This document shows positions 44,701-52,823 of a DNA stretch of 62,013 bases, piece by piece. Made by a program: the position numbers and the translations under genes. The DNA lies in NCBI RefSeq assembly GCF_015352445.1, contig NZ_JADKPO010000026.1, forward strand, positions 1-62,013, read 5' to 3'. Each line of letters starts with the position of its first letter. Position 1 is the stretch's first letter. Under the pieces are notes generated by a model. That model was not told the DNA's origin, made no database searches, and saw only the letters and a list, made by a program, of their open reading frames with translations. This DNA comes from Nocardioides agariphilus. GTDB taxonomy: Bacteria; Actinomycetota; Actinomycetes; Propionibacteriales; Nocardioidaceae.

Positions 44701-45454
44701 CGCCGCGGCCCTCGACCATGCGGTCCCACACGGGCGGCAGCAGCCACTGGCGCGTGGTCTCCTCGGGAAGGTTGGGCCACCGCTCCGGGGTGTCCGGCGG
44801 GAAGAGGTCGTCGACGAGTGCCGCCACCACACCGACCGCCCCGGCCTCGCCCTCACGCGTGTCGCGGAGCTGGACCCGGTCGCCCAGGGATCGCAGCGCA
44901 CCGGCGTCGAGCACCACCTCGCCGGGCAAGGACTGCTGCTCAGCCGCGGCCAGCGAGTCCATCAGCGCGCCGGCCAGCACGTCGATCAGCTGCACCCGCG
45001 GGTCGCCGACCACGAAGCGGTGCACCTCGCCGACCGCCACGGCCACCTTGACGCCGAGCCCGATCATGCTGCCGCCGGGCGTGGTGACGACACCGACCCG
45101 CGACATCACCTTCTGCATCGCCAGTCCACAGGCGGTCGCTCGGCTCCCGTCGTCGCCGTCGATCCAGGCGGTGACGGCGTCTCCGCTGAAGTAGACGACG
45201 CTGCCGTCCCAGGCATGCAGGGGCTCCATCAGCGCAGCGAAGATCCGGTCGAGGGTCGCCGACAGCTCCTCCGCACCGCGCCGTCCGCCGAGCTCGCGGG
45301 CGAGCGCTTCGGTGAGGGGCGTGAAGCCCGAGATGTCCACGAACACGGCCGCTCCCCGGGTCAGCCGGGGCAGGTCCTCGCCGCGCGCGAGCGCGCGCCG
45401 ACGGTCACCCGGGATGTAGGCCTGGGGGTTGTCACCGGGCAGGAGGTCAGCCAT
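41789..45454 (-). CDS. Tandem class III nucleotide cyclase + AAA/STAND ATPase + TPR protein (soluble adenylyl cyclase-like)
   Basis: The 1,221-residue cytoplasmic protein has two cyclase homology domains. C1 (about 30-200) keeps the metal-binding aspartates Asp40 (FVDISGFT) and Asp92 (YFSGDAVTAW) but lacks the Asn/Arg catalytic pair. C2 (about 245-430) has Arg where the first Asp should be (VFVRFGGLDF) but keeps Asn378 and Arg382 in CLGDAVNLAARL. Together they would make one complete active site, the arrangement of mammalian soluble adenylyl cyclase. An ATPase follows (Walker A AEAGTGKSR, Lys481; Walker B-like LAVVVEDAHW), then TPR-like repeats from about 850. The product is probably cAMP. 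ATG at 45454; the promoter region is shared with the divergent acyl-CoA dehydrogenase gene. Confidence 0.9.
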   Translation of the reverse strand: MADLLPGDNPQAYIPGDRRRALARGEDLPRLTRGAAVFVDISGFTPLTEALARELGGRRGAEELSATLDRIFAALMEPLHAWDGSVVYFSGDAVTAWIDGDDGSRATACGLAMQKVMSRVGVVTTPGGSMIGLGVKVAVAVGEVHRFVVGDPRVQLIDVLAGALMDSLAAAEQQSLPGEVVLDAGALRSLGDRVQLRDTREGEAGAVGVVAALVDDLFPPDTPERWPNLPEETTRQWLLPPVWDRMVEGRGEFLADLRPAVPVFVRFGGLDFEGDPRAPEVLDDFVTRAELAMEEQGGYVLQLTIGDKGAYLYAVFGSPIAHEDDAARACESALRLLEIAAEVPVTDVQIGVATGRLRSGTYGHRERRTFCCLGDAVNLAARLMTRAPADGIWVHGDVATAADERFVWEELPSVTVKGRQQLVPVRRLLDRAARRRPGSHTDLNPMVGREAELERLRGLWQSADSGRGQVVVVQAEAGTGKSRLVDELVGEMAAAGVVVARGEATPIATEATYAAWRDVWTDLLGLDPEGLTPESVIAAVSKQEPTLAGRAPLLGPVLGLAIPDSELTASFDGELRKASLEDLLRRLLAVRAEAATLAVVVEDAHWIDALSRDLLEALARATTSIRVLLVLTSRPDGTALAGLPVGRGDHITDLVLEGLGADAAAALVRARHAALTGRAASDELVATVIGRAEGNAFYLEQLVDYVLAHTTTEEGEVDPDALELPPSLHSLVLSRIDAQPEGPRRAVKVASVIGRAFRSPLVARAYPDLGTETHVHDELVSLTPTRLIDLEDPRDRTFAFGHAVTRDVAYDSLPFAMRSLLHGQVGDALEREPDGASRHLDLLAYHYSRSGDVAKKRLYLRAAADAARAAYANEAAISYLEQVLPLVDDDERNGVLLQLAESLEVRGDWAAAEEAVSRAREAAEAVDDVAGVARARTATAELARKQGRYVEAESELAAAEEAFVGVGDDAGRARILHLRGTLASQQGHPEQARSAYEGSLGVRQQLGDEAGVAALLTNLALVAEDEGDLDEAERLGQEGLERRRALGDRRAVSVSQTNMGMLATVRGDLPQAFDRFVEAHALADEVGDRWLTAVGLHNLGNVTRDLGRLDEAAAHFRPALDAYAENDDRWSLAHVFEDVAVWLLARGPEGDADAVSLLAAAERLRDEIGAPRFPPTEAALEEALQPARARTPADVLDRAAVSGRTDDLDLVVRRAGLLLSD

Positions 45455-45493
45455 CGCGCCTATCGTGACATCCAGCCCTGTGAGCCTTGCACC

Positions 45494-45512
45494 GTGACAG
45501 TTGCACTGTCAC
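45494..45512. promoter_or_regulatory. Inverted-repeat operator GTGACAG-N5-CTGTCAC before the acyl-CoA dehydrogenase gene
   Basis: Identical in half-sites and spacing to the repeat at 34771-34789. It ends one base before ATG 45514 and 10 bases before ATG 45523, in the 59-bp gap between divergent genes, so it could also affect the cyclase gene. No regulator gene for it is seen in the window. Confidence 0.75.
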
Positions 45513-45513
45513 G

Positions 45514-46677
45514 ATGACGTCCATGGAAGGTCGGGTGCGGCGGGCGATCTTCGACGACGAGCACGAGGCCTTCCGCGAGGCGGTCGGCACCTTCCTCGAC
45601 AAGGAGGTCGTCCCGCATCACGATCGGTGGGAGGCAGACGGCATCGCCGACCGCGAGGTGTGGGCGAAGGCGGGATCCCAAGGACTGCTCGGACTCCAGC
45701 TCGACGAGAAGTACGGCGGCGGCGGCACCTCCGACTTCCGCTACAACGCGGTGATCGGCGAGGAGATGACGCGCCGAGGCGTCTACGGGGCCGCGTTCAC
45801 GCTGTTCAACGACATGATCGTCCCCTACCTCGCCGCCGGCGCCACCGACGAGCAGCGCGCCCGCTGGTTCCCAGGCCTGTGCGCGGGCGAGACGATCGCG
45901 GCGATCGCGATGAGCGAGCCCGGCGCCGGCTCCGACCTCCAGGGCATCCGCACCACCGCCGTGGACGCCGGCGACCACTACGTGCTCAACGGCCAGAAGA
46001 CCTTCATCTCCAACGGGATCCTCTCCGACCTGGTCGTCGTCGTGGCCCGCACCAACCCCGACGCCGGCCACCAGGGCATCTCGCTGCTGGTCGTCGAGCG
46101 CGGCATGGAGGGCTTCGAGCGCGGCCGCAACCTCGACAAGATCGGCCAGCACGCCCAGGACACCGCCGAGCTGTTCTTCTCCGATGTCCACGTGCCCAAG
46201 GCCAACCTGCTCGGCGAGGAGGGCAGCGGCTTCGTGCAGCTGATGACCAACCTCTCCCAGGAGCGGCTGTCCATGGCCGTCGCCTCGGCGGCGGCGTGTG
46301 AGCACATCGTGGAGATGACGCTGGCCTACGCCAAGGAGCGCACGGCCTTCGGGCGCCCCATCGGCAAGTTCCAGCACAACCGCTTCGTGATCGCGGAGAT
46401 GGCCACCGAGGCCCACATCGCCCGGGTCTTCGTCGACGACTGCATCGCGCGTCACATCCGCGGCGAGCTGGACGCCAAGACCGCCTCGATGGCGAAGTAC
46501 TGGACCACCGAGCTGCAGAACAAGCTCGTCGACCGCGGAGTGCAGATGCACGGCGGCTACGGCTACATGACCGAGTACCCGATCGCCCGCGCGTGGCTCA
46601 ACTCCCGCGTCGGCACCATCTACGGCGGCACGACCGAGATCCAGAAGGAGATCATCGGCCGGTCGCTGGGGCTGTAG
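45514..46677 (+). CDS. Acyl-CoA dehydrogenase
   Basis: FAD-dependent alpha,beta-dehydrogenation of an acyl-CoA thioester. The 387-residue product has the family blocks FDDEHEAFREAVGTFLDKEV, GLLGLQLDEKYGGGGTSDF, AIAMSEPGAGSDLQGIRTTA, YVLNGQKTFISNG, FFSDVHVPKANLLGEEGSGF, ERLSMAVASAAACEHIVEMT, ERTAFGRPIGKFQHNRF and the C-terminal VQMHGGYGYMTEYPIARAWL with IYGGTTEIQKEIIGRSLGL. The catalytic base position is not certain by eye. Start is ATG 45514 or 45523; the latter lies at the same distance from the operator as the oxidoreductase start does from its twin operator. It is probably long- or branched-chain specific, but this is not proven. Confidence 0.95.
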   Translation: MTSMEGRVRRAIFDDEHEAFREAVGTFLDKEVVPHHDRWEADGIADREVWAKAGSQGLLGLQLDEKYGGGGTSDFRYNAVIGEEMTRRGVYGAAFTLFNDMIVPYLAAGATDEQRARWFPGLCAGETIAAIAMSEPGAGSDLQGIRTTAVDAGDHYVLNGQKTFISNGILSDLVVVVARTNPDAGHQGISLLVVERGMEGFERGRNLDKIGQHAQDTAELFFSDVHVPKANLLGEEGSGFVQLMTNLSQERLSMAVASAAACEHIVEMTLAYAKERTAFGRPIGKFQHNRFVIAEMATEAHIARVFVDDCIARHIRGELDAKTASMAKYWTTELQNKLVDRGVQMHGGYGYMTEYPIARAWLNSRVGTIYGGTTEIQKEIIGRSLGL

Positions 46678-46777
46678 GCCGGGGGCACCACATCCCCAGC
46701 TCCCGGATGTCACAATCGGGCTCGTCCGGACGTCGTGTAGGCAGATCCGATGAGTTGGGCAACCTCTCAGGGTCTGT

Positions 46778-46802
46778 CAGGGGAATACCCGGATGACCCC
46801 TG
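46778..46802. promoter_or_regulatory. Inverted repeat upstream of the MMPL transporter gene
   Basis: CAGGGG-N13-CCCCTG lies 26 bp before the ATG of the transporter gene. The half-sites resemble the CAGGG...CCCCT elements at the PspC divergent promoter, but spacing differs. Candidate operator only. Confidence 0.35.
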
Positions 46803-46828
46803 TCCCCGCCTCGTGATGGAGTTTGCGC

Positions 46829-48958
46829 ATGCATCGTCAGATCGCCGGCAAGCTGACCGGCCGCGTGACCAAGTGGCTGGTGTTCGCTGCCTGGCTCGTC
46901 ATCGTGGTCGTGGCCAGCGCATTCGCCGCCAAGCTCACCGACGTCCAGAACAACGAGGCAGCCTCGTGGCTGCCCTCCAGCGCCGAGTCGACCAAGGCGC
47001 TCGACAAGCTCACCACCTTGCCGGGTCAAGACGAGAACAACATCCCGACGGTCGTGGTCTACGAACGCAGCGGCGGACTGACCGCCGACGACCTCGGCGC
47101 GATCGACGCCCAGGTCGCCGAGATCCAGGACATGGACGGCGTCGTGGGCGAGGTCGTCGGGCCGATCCCGTCCCCCGACGGCGAGGTGGCCCAGACGATC
47201 GTCACCTACAACTTCGGCAAGAACGGCTGGAACGACCTGCCCGACACTGCCGACAAGCTCCGCGAGATCATCGCGATCGACGGCGTCACGACCCACATCA
47301 CGGGCGCGGGAGGGCAGGTAGCCGACTCGGCCGAGGCGTTCGCCGGCATCGACGGCACGCTGCTGTTCGCCACGCTCGGCGTGGTGATCCTGATCCTGCT
47401 GTTCACCTACCGCAGCCCGATCCTGTGGCTGCTGCCCATCTTGTCTGCGTTGTTCGCCCTGCAGACGAGCGAGGCGGTGATCTACTTCCTGGCCAAGTAC
47501 GCCGGCCTCACCGTCAACGGTCAGAGCCAAGGCATCCTCACCGTCCTTGTCGTCGGCGCCGGCACCGACTACGCCCTGCTGCTCGTGGCCCGCTACCGCG
47601 AGGAGCTCAGGCGCCACGAGGACAGGCACGAGGCGATGGCCTTCGCGCTGCACCGGGCGGCGCCGGCGATCCTGGCCAGCGCGGCCACCGTCGTGGTCGG
47701 CATGCTCTGCCTGAGCCTGGCCGAGATGAACTCCACGGCCGGCCTCGGACCTGTGCTGGCCATCGGTGTGGCGGTCACCCTGCTGGTGATGATCACCCTG
47801 CTGCCCGCACTGCTCGTCATCGTGGGCCGCTGGATCTTCTGGCCCAAGCGTCCGCACTTCGGCTCGCCCGAGCCGACCGCCACGGGCCTGTGGGCACGCG
47901 TCGGCAGGGCCATCTCACCGCGCCCTCGGGCGGTGTGGGTCACCACCGCGGTGATCCTCGGCATCGCCTGCCTCGGCCTGTTCAAGTTGGACACCGGCGG
48001 GCTGTCGACCGACGAGCAGTACACCAAGGAGTTCGACTCCATCAAGGGACAGCAGGTGCTCATCGCCCACGACCTGGTCGACACCTCCAACCCGATCCAG
48101 GTGCTGGCCAAGGCAGACAAGGCCCAAGACGTCGCTGCGGCGATCGCCACGGTGGACGGTGTCGGCGAGCCCGACACCTCCATCCCACCGGTCGACGGCC
48201 TGGCCCTGATCACGGCGACGGTCCCGGGCGACGTGGCGACCCAGGCAGCCTTCGACAAGGTCGAGGCGGTGCGCGCCGCCGTCCACCAGGTCGACGGAGC
48301 CGACGCCCTGGTCGGCGGGACCTCCGCGATCTACCTCGACATCCAGAAGGCATCGAGTCGGGACAACAAGGTGATCATCCCGATCGTGCTCCTCGTGGTG
48401 ATGCTCATCTTGATGCTGCTGCTGCGGGCACTGCTCTCGCCGCTCATCTTGATCCTGACGGTGATCTTGTCCTTCGGGGCCGCGCTGGGCTTGTCGACGA
48501 TCCTCTTCCACACGGTCTTCACCCGCCTGTTCGAGGTGGGGTCCGGCTTCGAGCACGCCGACGCGTCCTTCCCGCTGTTCGTCTTCGTGTTCTTGGTGGC
48601 GCTGGGCATCGACTACAACATCTTCTTGATGACCCGCGTGCGCGAGGAGACCCAGACCCGCGGCACCCGGCAAGGCTCCTTGGTGGCGCTCTCCGCGACC
48701 GGCGGCGTGATCACCTCGGCCGGCCTCGTGCTCGCGGCGACCTTCGCGGTGCTCGGCACGCTGCCGCTGGTGTTCCTCGCCGAACTCGGCACGGCCGTCG
48801 CCCTGGGCGTCATCCTCGACACGATGATCGTCCGGTCCGTCCTCGTCACGGCCATCAACCTCGACCTGGGCGGCAGGATCTGGTGGCCGAGCAAGCTCGA
48901 CCGCGGCGACACGCTCGGCGGCCTGCCGGAGCCGAAGCAGGAGAGCGCCCTCGTCTAG
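46829..48958 (+). CDS. MMPL-family RND transporter
   Basis: The 709-residue inner-membrane protein has the RND layout: N-terminal helix (TKWLVFAAWLVIVVVASAFA), an external domain, a helix bundle with GAGTDYALLLVARYREE (proton-relay Asp-Tyr), a second external domain from about 380, and a second bundle with ALGIDYNIFLMTRVREE (second Asp-Tyr). About twelve helices are visible. MMPL proteins export lipids or drugs using proton motive force; the substrate is not evident. The ATG at 46829 is preferred over a TTG two codons earlier because GGAG lies 8 bases upstream. Confidence 0.95.
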   Translation: MHRQIAGKLTGRVTKWLVFAAWLVIVVVASAFAAKLTDVQNNEAASWLPSSAESTKALDKLTTLPGQDENNIPTVVVYERSGGLTADDLGAIDAQVAEIQDMDGVVGEVVGPIPSPDGEVAQTIVTYNFGKNGWNDLPDTADKLREIIAIDGVTTHITGAGGQVADSAEAFAGIDGTLLFATLGVVILILLFTYRSPILWLLPILSALFALQTSEAVIYFLAKYAGLTVNGQSQGILTVLVVGAGTDYALLLVARYREELRRHEDRHEAMAFALHRAAPAILASAATVVVGMLCLSLAEMNSTAGLGPVLAIGVAVTLLVMITLLPALLVIVGRWIFWPKRPHFGSPEPTATGLWARVGRAISPRPRAVWVTTAVILGIACLGLFKLDTGGLSTDEQYTKEFDSIKGQQVLIAHDLVDTSNPIQVLAKADKAQDVAAAIATVDGVGEPDTSIPPVDGLALITATVPGDVATQAAFDKVEAVRAAVHQVDGADALVGGTSAIYLDIQKASSRDNKVIIPIVLLVVMLILMLLLRALLSPLILILTVILSFGAALGLSTILFHTVFTRLFEVGSGFEHADASFPLFVFVFLVALGIDYNIFLMTRVREETQTRGTRQGSLVALSATGGVITSAGLVLAATFAVLGTLPLVFLAELGTAVALGVILDTMIVRSVLVTAINLDLGGRIWWPSKLDRGDTLGGLPEPKQESALV

Positions 48959-49010
48959 TGGTCTGACGGGGTGATGCGTCCGGCTCCCCCTCGCGCCTAA
49001 CCTGAGGTGC

Positions 49011-49607
49011 GTGGGGGAGCCTGCGTCGTCACCTGGGTCTGCCGTCAGCGTCCTGCTCCGACTGTGGGAGCAGTCGGGACGCCGACTGCGACAGCGGTGC
49101 GAGGGGATGACCGACGAGGAGTTCTTCTGGGAGCCGGTCGCCGACTGCTGGAACATCCGGCCCGACGGCCAGCACCCTGGCGCCTGGACCTACGAGTACG
49201 AGTTCGCCCCGGCCGACCCCGTGCCGATGACGACGATCGGCTGGCGACTGGTCCACCTCAACGCCGGCAACCGCATCTACTGGAACCACGCCTTCGGCGA
49301 CGGCACCTTGGCCTTCCCCGACCTGGAGGTGCCGCACACGGCCGAGTCCGCCTTGGCCGCCTGGCGCGAGAGCCGGCTCGCGATCACCTTGTGGCTGACC
49401 GAGGCCACCGAGGCAGACCTGGCCGAGCCTCGCCCCAGCCACCTTCCGGAGCGGCAGATGTCGGCTGGTGACCAGGTCCGGACGCTCGTCGACGAGCAGA
49501 TCCACCACGCCGCCGAGATCGCGTTGCTGCGCGACCTGTTCGCACGTCCGCACCAGGACCACCACACCGAGCGAGTCCTGCACCCACCCGGTTCGTCAGC
49601 GACCTGA
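49011..49607 (+). CDS. DinB-like family protein
   Basis: The 198-residue product resembles the DinB/YfiT four-helix bundle family: LLRLWEQSGRRLRQRCEGMTDEEFFWEP at the start, then TTIGWRLVHLNAGNRIYWNHAFG, ESALAAWRESRLAITLWLTEAT and VRTLVDEQIHHAAEIALLRDLF. Metal-binding histidines of the family could be those in LVHLN and QIHHAAEI, which lie in the expected helices. Such proteins act as metal-dependent thiol-linked transferases in some actinobacteria; the function here is unknown. Start is GTG at 49011. It is convergent with the P450 gene (4-bp gap). Confidence 0.85.
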   Translation: MGEPASSPGSAVSVLLRLWEQSGRRLRQRCEGMTDEEFFWEPVADCWNIRPDGQHPGAWTYEYEFAPADPVPMTTIGWRLVHLNAGNRIYWNHAFGDGTLAFPDLEVPHTAESALAAWRESRLAITLWLTEATEADLAEPRPSHLPERQMSAGDQVRTLVDEQIHHAAEIALLRDLFARPHQDHHTERVLHPPGSSAT

Positions 49608-49611
49608 CGGG

Positions 49612-50907
49612 TCAGCGGCCGTCGAGGTAGACCGGCAGCGACTCGACGCCGTAGACGATCGAGCGGTCGTGGAAGGCCAGCTCGCTGGCGTCGACCGCGA
49701 GCGTCAGGTGCGGGAAGCGCCGGGCCAAGGCGGGGTAGGCCGCCCGCAGCTCCATGCGCGCCAGCTCAGCACCGACGCAGCGGTGGAAGCCGTGCCCGAA
49801 CGCGAGGTGCGATGCCGTGGCCTGCCCGTGGTCGAAGCCGGACCCGGCCGTCGCCGAGTGGTAGGCGCGCTGGTCGCGGTTGGCGGCCGGCAGGTGCGCG
49901 AGCACCACGGCACCCTTCTTGATCTTCTGCCCACCGAGCACGACATCGTGCTTGGCGAACCGCGGGAAGGAGATCTGCACGACCGACAGGTAGCGCAAGA
50001 GCTCATCGACGATCGGGACCACGCTGTGGTCCTCGGCGATCAGCAGGTCCCAGACGTCGCGGCGGTCGAGCAGCACCGCCGTGCCGAGAGCGAGCATCGA
50101 GGCACTGGTCTCGAGGCCGCCGGTGAAGGCGCCATCAGCCAGGCCGGCCAGGTCGAAGTCGGTGATCTCGTCGCCGTGCTCTCGGATGATCTGGCCGATC
50201 AGACCGGGCCCCGGCTCGCGGCGCTGCCGCGCGGTCTCCTCGAAGAGGAACTGGCGCGAACCAGCGACGGCGCCGACGGTGCCGATACCGCCGCCGGTGA
50301 CGTCGAACCGGGCACTGGCCATGCCGCGGAACTTCTCGCGCTCCTCGACCGGCAAGCCGAGCAGCTCGCAGATCACGAGGAACGGCACCGGGAAGGCGAA
50401 GGTCTGCGCCAAGTCGACGGCCTGGCCGTCGGCGCCCAGCCGCTCAGTCTCGTCGAGCTGGTCCTCGATGATCCGGTCGATGGCGGGCTTGAGCCTGGCC
50501 AGCCGGCGCATCGTGAACTCGGGCGTGAGCAGCTTGCGCAGCCGCGTGTGGTCGGGCGGGTCGGTGAACCCGAGGCCGCCGATGTCGCCGTTCTCGGCGT
50601 TGCCCGCTTTGCCCATGTAGGGGCGGATGTCGGTGGAATACGACGTCTGGTCGGCCAGCAGCTCACGGGCCTCGGCATCGCCGGTGACCACCCAGACCTC
50701 GACGCCCAAGAAGTTGACGACCTTGGCGACCGGGCCCTTGGCCTCGCGCAGCTCCTCGAGTCGGCCGACCGGCTCCATGCCCTCGCGCTTGAGCGGCCAG
50801 GTCAGCCGCTCAGGTACCCGGTCGAGGCGGGACAGGTCGATGCCCGGACTGCGGGCGATGAGTGCGCGTCGTACGCGCGAACGCACCGCCTCTAGAACCA
50901 GCGCCAC
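49612..50907 (-). CDS. Cytochrome P450
   Basis: Haem-thiolate monooxygenase of 431 residues. Landmarks: FTDPPDHTRLRKLLTPEFT, I-helix FTGGLETSASML (oxygen-activating Glu-Thr in place of the Asp/Glu-Thr-Thr pattern), ExxR motif DELLRYLSV, LAHLPAANRDQRAY, and the haem-binding loop LAFGHGFHRCVGAELARMEL with Cys377 as the iron ligand. This is a soluble class I bacterial P450 that needs ferredoxin and a reductase, neither of which is encoded nearby. The substrate is not predictable. Start is GTG at 50907. Confidence 0.96.
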   Translation of the reverse strand: MALVLEAVRSRVRRALIARSPGIDLSRLDRVPERLTWPLKREGMEPVGRLEELREAKGPVAKVVNFLGVEVWVVTGDAEARELLADQTSYSTDIRPYMGKAGNAENGDIGGLGFTDPPDHTRLRKLLTPEFTMRRLARLKPAIDRIIEDQLDETERLGADGQAVDLAQTFAFPVPFLVICELLGLPVEEREKFRGMASARFDVTGGGIGTVGAVAGSRQFLFEETARQRREPGPGLIGQIIREHGDEITDFDLAGLADGAFTGGLETSASMLALGTAVLLDRRDVWDLLIAEDHSVVPIVDELLRYLSVVQISFPRFAKHDVVLGGQKIKKGAVVLAHLPAANRDQRAYHSATAGSGFDHGQATASHLAFGHGFHRCVGAELARMELRAAYPALARRFPHLTLAVDASELAFHDRSIVYGVESLPVYLDGR

Positions 50908-51077
50908 ACCAACCCCCAGGCCCTCACATCCGCCGTCCAGTCCTCGTGGACTGCGGTGAATGCTACGACCTCAGGGCACCGGAACCGATGAGCCCACGTG
51001 CTTATCAGGGAAGCTTCAGGGTCGCGGCAGCTCGAGGCAACATCGCGGACCGACCGATGACGCGGCCCAGGACGGAC

Positions 51078-52646
51078 TCACTCCCACTCGATGGTGCCGG
51101 GCGGCTTCGAGGTGATGTCGACGGTGACGCGGTTGATCTCGCGTACCTCGTTGGTGATGCGGGTGGAGATGCGCTCGAGCAGGTCGTAGGGAAGCCGGGC
51201 CCAGTCGGCGGTCATCGCGTCCTCGGAGGTCACCGGACGCAGCACCACCGGGTGGCCGTAGGTGCGGCCGTCGCCCTGGACGCCGACGGAGCGTACGTCG
51301 GCCAGCAGCACCACGGGGAACTGCCAGATGTCGCGGTCGAGACCAGCGGCCGTGAGCTCCTCGCGGGCGATCGCGTCGGCCTGGCGCAGGATGTCGAGAC
51401 GGTCGCGGGTGACCTCGCCGATGATGCGGATGCCCAGGCCCGGACCGGGGAACGGCTGGCGCCACACCATGGTCGGCGGGAGGCCGAGCTGCTCGCCGAC
51501 CTGGCGGACCTCGTCCTTGAACAGGGTGCGCAGCGGCTCGACGAGCTCGAACTGGAGGTCGTCGGGCAGACCCCCGACGTTGTGGTGGGACTTGATGGTC
51601 GAGGTGCCCGCTCCCCCGCCTGACTCGACGACATCGGGATACAGCGTGCCCTGCACGAGGTAGGCGGTGCTGCCTCCGGCGGCATCACCGAACACTCGCT
51701 CCTCGGCCGCCTCGAACGTCCGGATGAACTCGTGCCCGATGATCTTGCGCTTCTCCTCGGGGTCGGAGACGCCCTCGAGCGCTCCGAGGAACTGGTCGCT
51801 GGCATCGACCACGTCGAGGGTGTCGAAGACCGCCTCGAAGTCGCGGCGTACCTGCTCGGTCTCGCCGAGCCGCATCATCCCGTGGTCGACGTAGACGCAG
51901 GTGAGCCGGTCGCCGATGGCGCGCTGCACGATCGCCGCCGCCACCGCCGAGTCGACCCCACCGGAGAGGGCACAGATCGCCCGCCCCTCCCCGATCTGGG
52001 CCCGGATCGCCTCGACCTGCTCCTCGACGATGTTGAGCATCGTCCAGGTCGGCCGGCAGCCGGCGATCTCGAGCAGGAAGTGCTCGAGCACGGCTTGGCC
52101 GTGCTCGGTGTGCAGCACCTCTGGGTGCCACTGCACGCCTGCGAGCCCGCGGGCGACGTCTTCGAAGGCGGCGACGGGAGTCCCGACGGTCGAGGCCAGC
52201 AGGGTGAACCCCTCGGGAGCCGCGGTGACCGAGTCGCCGTGGGACATCCACACGTTGTGGTGGGCGGGCACGCCGGCCAGCAGGGTGCCCGGCTCGACGA
52301 CGGTCGCGGGCGTGCGGCCGTACTCGCGGGCACCGGTGGGCGACACCTCGCCGCCCAGCGACTGGGCCATGATCTGGAAGCCGTAGCACATGCCGAACAC
52401 CGGGACACCGGTGTCGAAGAGGGACCCGTCGAGCGACGGGGCGCCCGGCTCGTAGACCGACGACGGGCCACCGGACAGCACGATCGCCTTGGGCTGACGC
52501 GCGAGCATCTCGGCCACGGGCATCGTGTGGGGCACGATCTCGGAGTAGACCTTCGCCTCGCGGACCCGCCGAGCGATGAGCTGGGCGTACTGGGCGCCGA
52601 AGTCGACGACGAGGACCAGATCGTGCCCGGAAGTCTCACCTGACAT
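51078..52646 (-). CDS. guaA: GMP synthase (glutamine-hydrolysing)
   Basis: GuaA aminates XMP to GMP with glutamine and ATP. The 522-residue product has a class I glutamine amidotransferase domain ([34 protein letters not shown], nucleophile Cys87 in [22 protein letters not shown]), the ATP pyrophosphatase loop [15 protein letters not shown], and the dimerisation domain ([20 protein letters not shown] ... ending [14 protein letters not shown]). ATG at 52646. A strong hairpin lies 21 bp upstream. The upstream same-strand gene is the GMC oxidoreductase. Confidence 0.98.
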   Translation of the reverse strand: MSGETSGHDLVLVVDFGAQYAQLIARRVREAKVYSEIVPHTMPVAEMLARQPKAIVLSGGPSSVYEPGAPSLDGSLFDTGVPVFGMCYGFQIMAQSLGGEVSPTGAREYGRTPATVVEPGTLLAGVPAHHNVWMSHGDSVTAAPEGFTLLASTVGTPVAAFEDVARGLAGVQWHPEVLHTEHGQAVLEHFLLEIAGCRPTWTMLNIVEEQVEAIRAQIGEGRAICALSGGVDSAVAAAIVQRAIGDRLTCVYVDHGMMRLGETEQVRRDFEAVFDTLDVVDASDQFLGALEGVSDPEEKRKIIGHEFIRTFEAAEERVFGDAAGGSTAYLVQGTLYPDVVESGGGAGTSTIKSHHNVGGLPDDLQFELVEPLRTLFKDEVRQVGEQLGLPPTMVWRQPFPGPGLGIRIIGEVTRDRLDILRQADAIAREELTAAGLDRDIWQFPVVLLADVRSVGVQGDGRTYGHPVVLRPVTSEDAMTADWARLPYDLLERISTRITNEVREINRVTVDITSKPPGTIEWE

Positions 52647-52666
52647 GGCCCGAGCCTATCCGTGCC

Positions 52667-52706
52667 GCAGGGCCCGGCCGGGGAGGGAGGGTTGGCCGGG
52701 CCCTGC
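52667..52706 (-). terminator. Strong inverted repeat between GMC oxidoreductase and guaA genes
   Basis: A perfect 13-bp inverted repeat (GCAGGGCCCGGCC / GGCCGGGCCCTGC) with a 14-base G-rich loop lies 117 bp after the GMC stop and 21 bp before the guaA start, on their shared strand. It could terminate the upstream operon or act in the guaA leader. No U-tract follows on the minus strand. Confidence 0.6.
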
Positions 52707-52823
52707 AAGCCGAGTCAGGCGAGCCCTCCCCGGCGAGGGCCCACTCAGTGAGGGAGCACTAGCGGTGGACCCGCTCGTCCAACGAACCCTCACCAGGTCG
52801 GTTACGGGTGTGACGGATGAATC

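Noticed and set aside
41789-45454. Anti-phage STAND defence gene
   Set aside because: The ATPase and TPR parts fit STAND proteins, but the N-terminus is a cyclase pair and no nuclease, TIR or other defence gene is nearby, so a defence call is not supported.
42917-45517. 866-codon open frame opposite the cyclase gene
   Set aside because: Antisense shadow of a clear cyclase/ATPase/TPR protein; it reads as low-complexity Gln/Arg/Val sequence.
46750-48966. 738-codon open frame overlapping the MMPL gene in another frame
   Set aside because: Arg/Pro/His-rich out-of-frame reading; the MMPL frame has the transporter motifs.
50908-51077. Gene or structured RNA between the P450 and guaA genes
   Set aside because: No motif, start signal or convincing stem was seen in these 170 bases.
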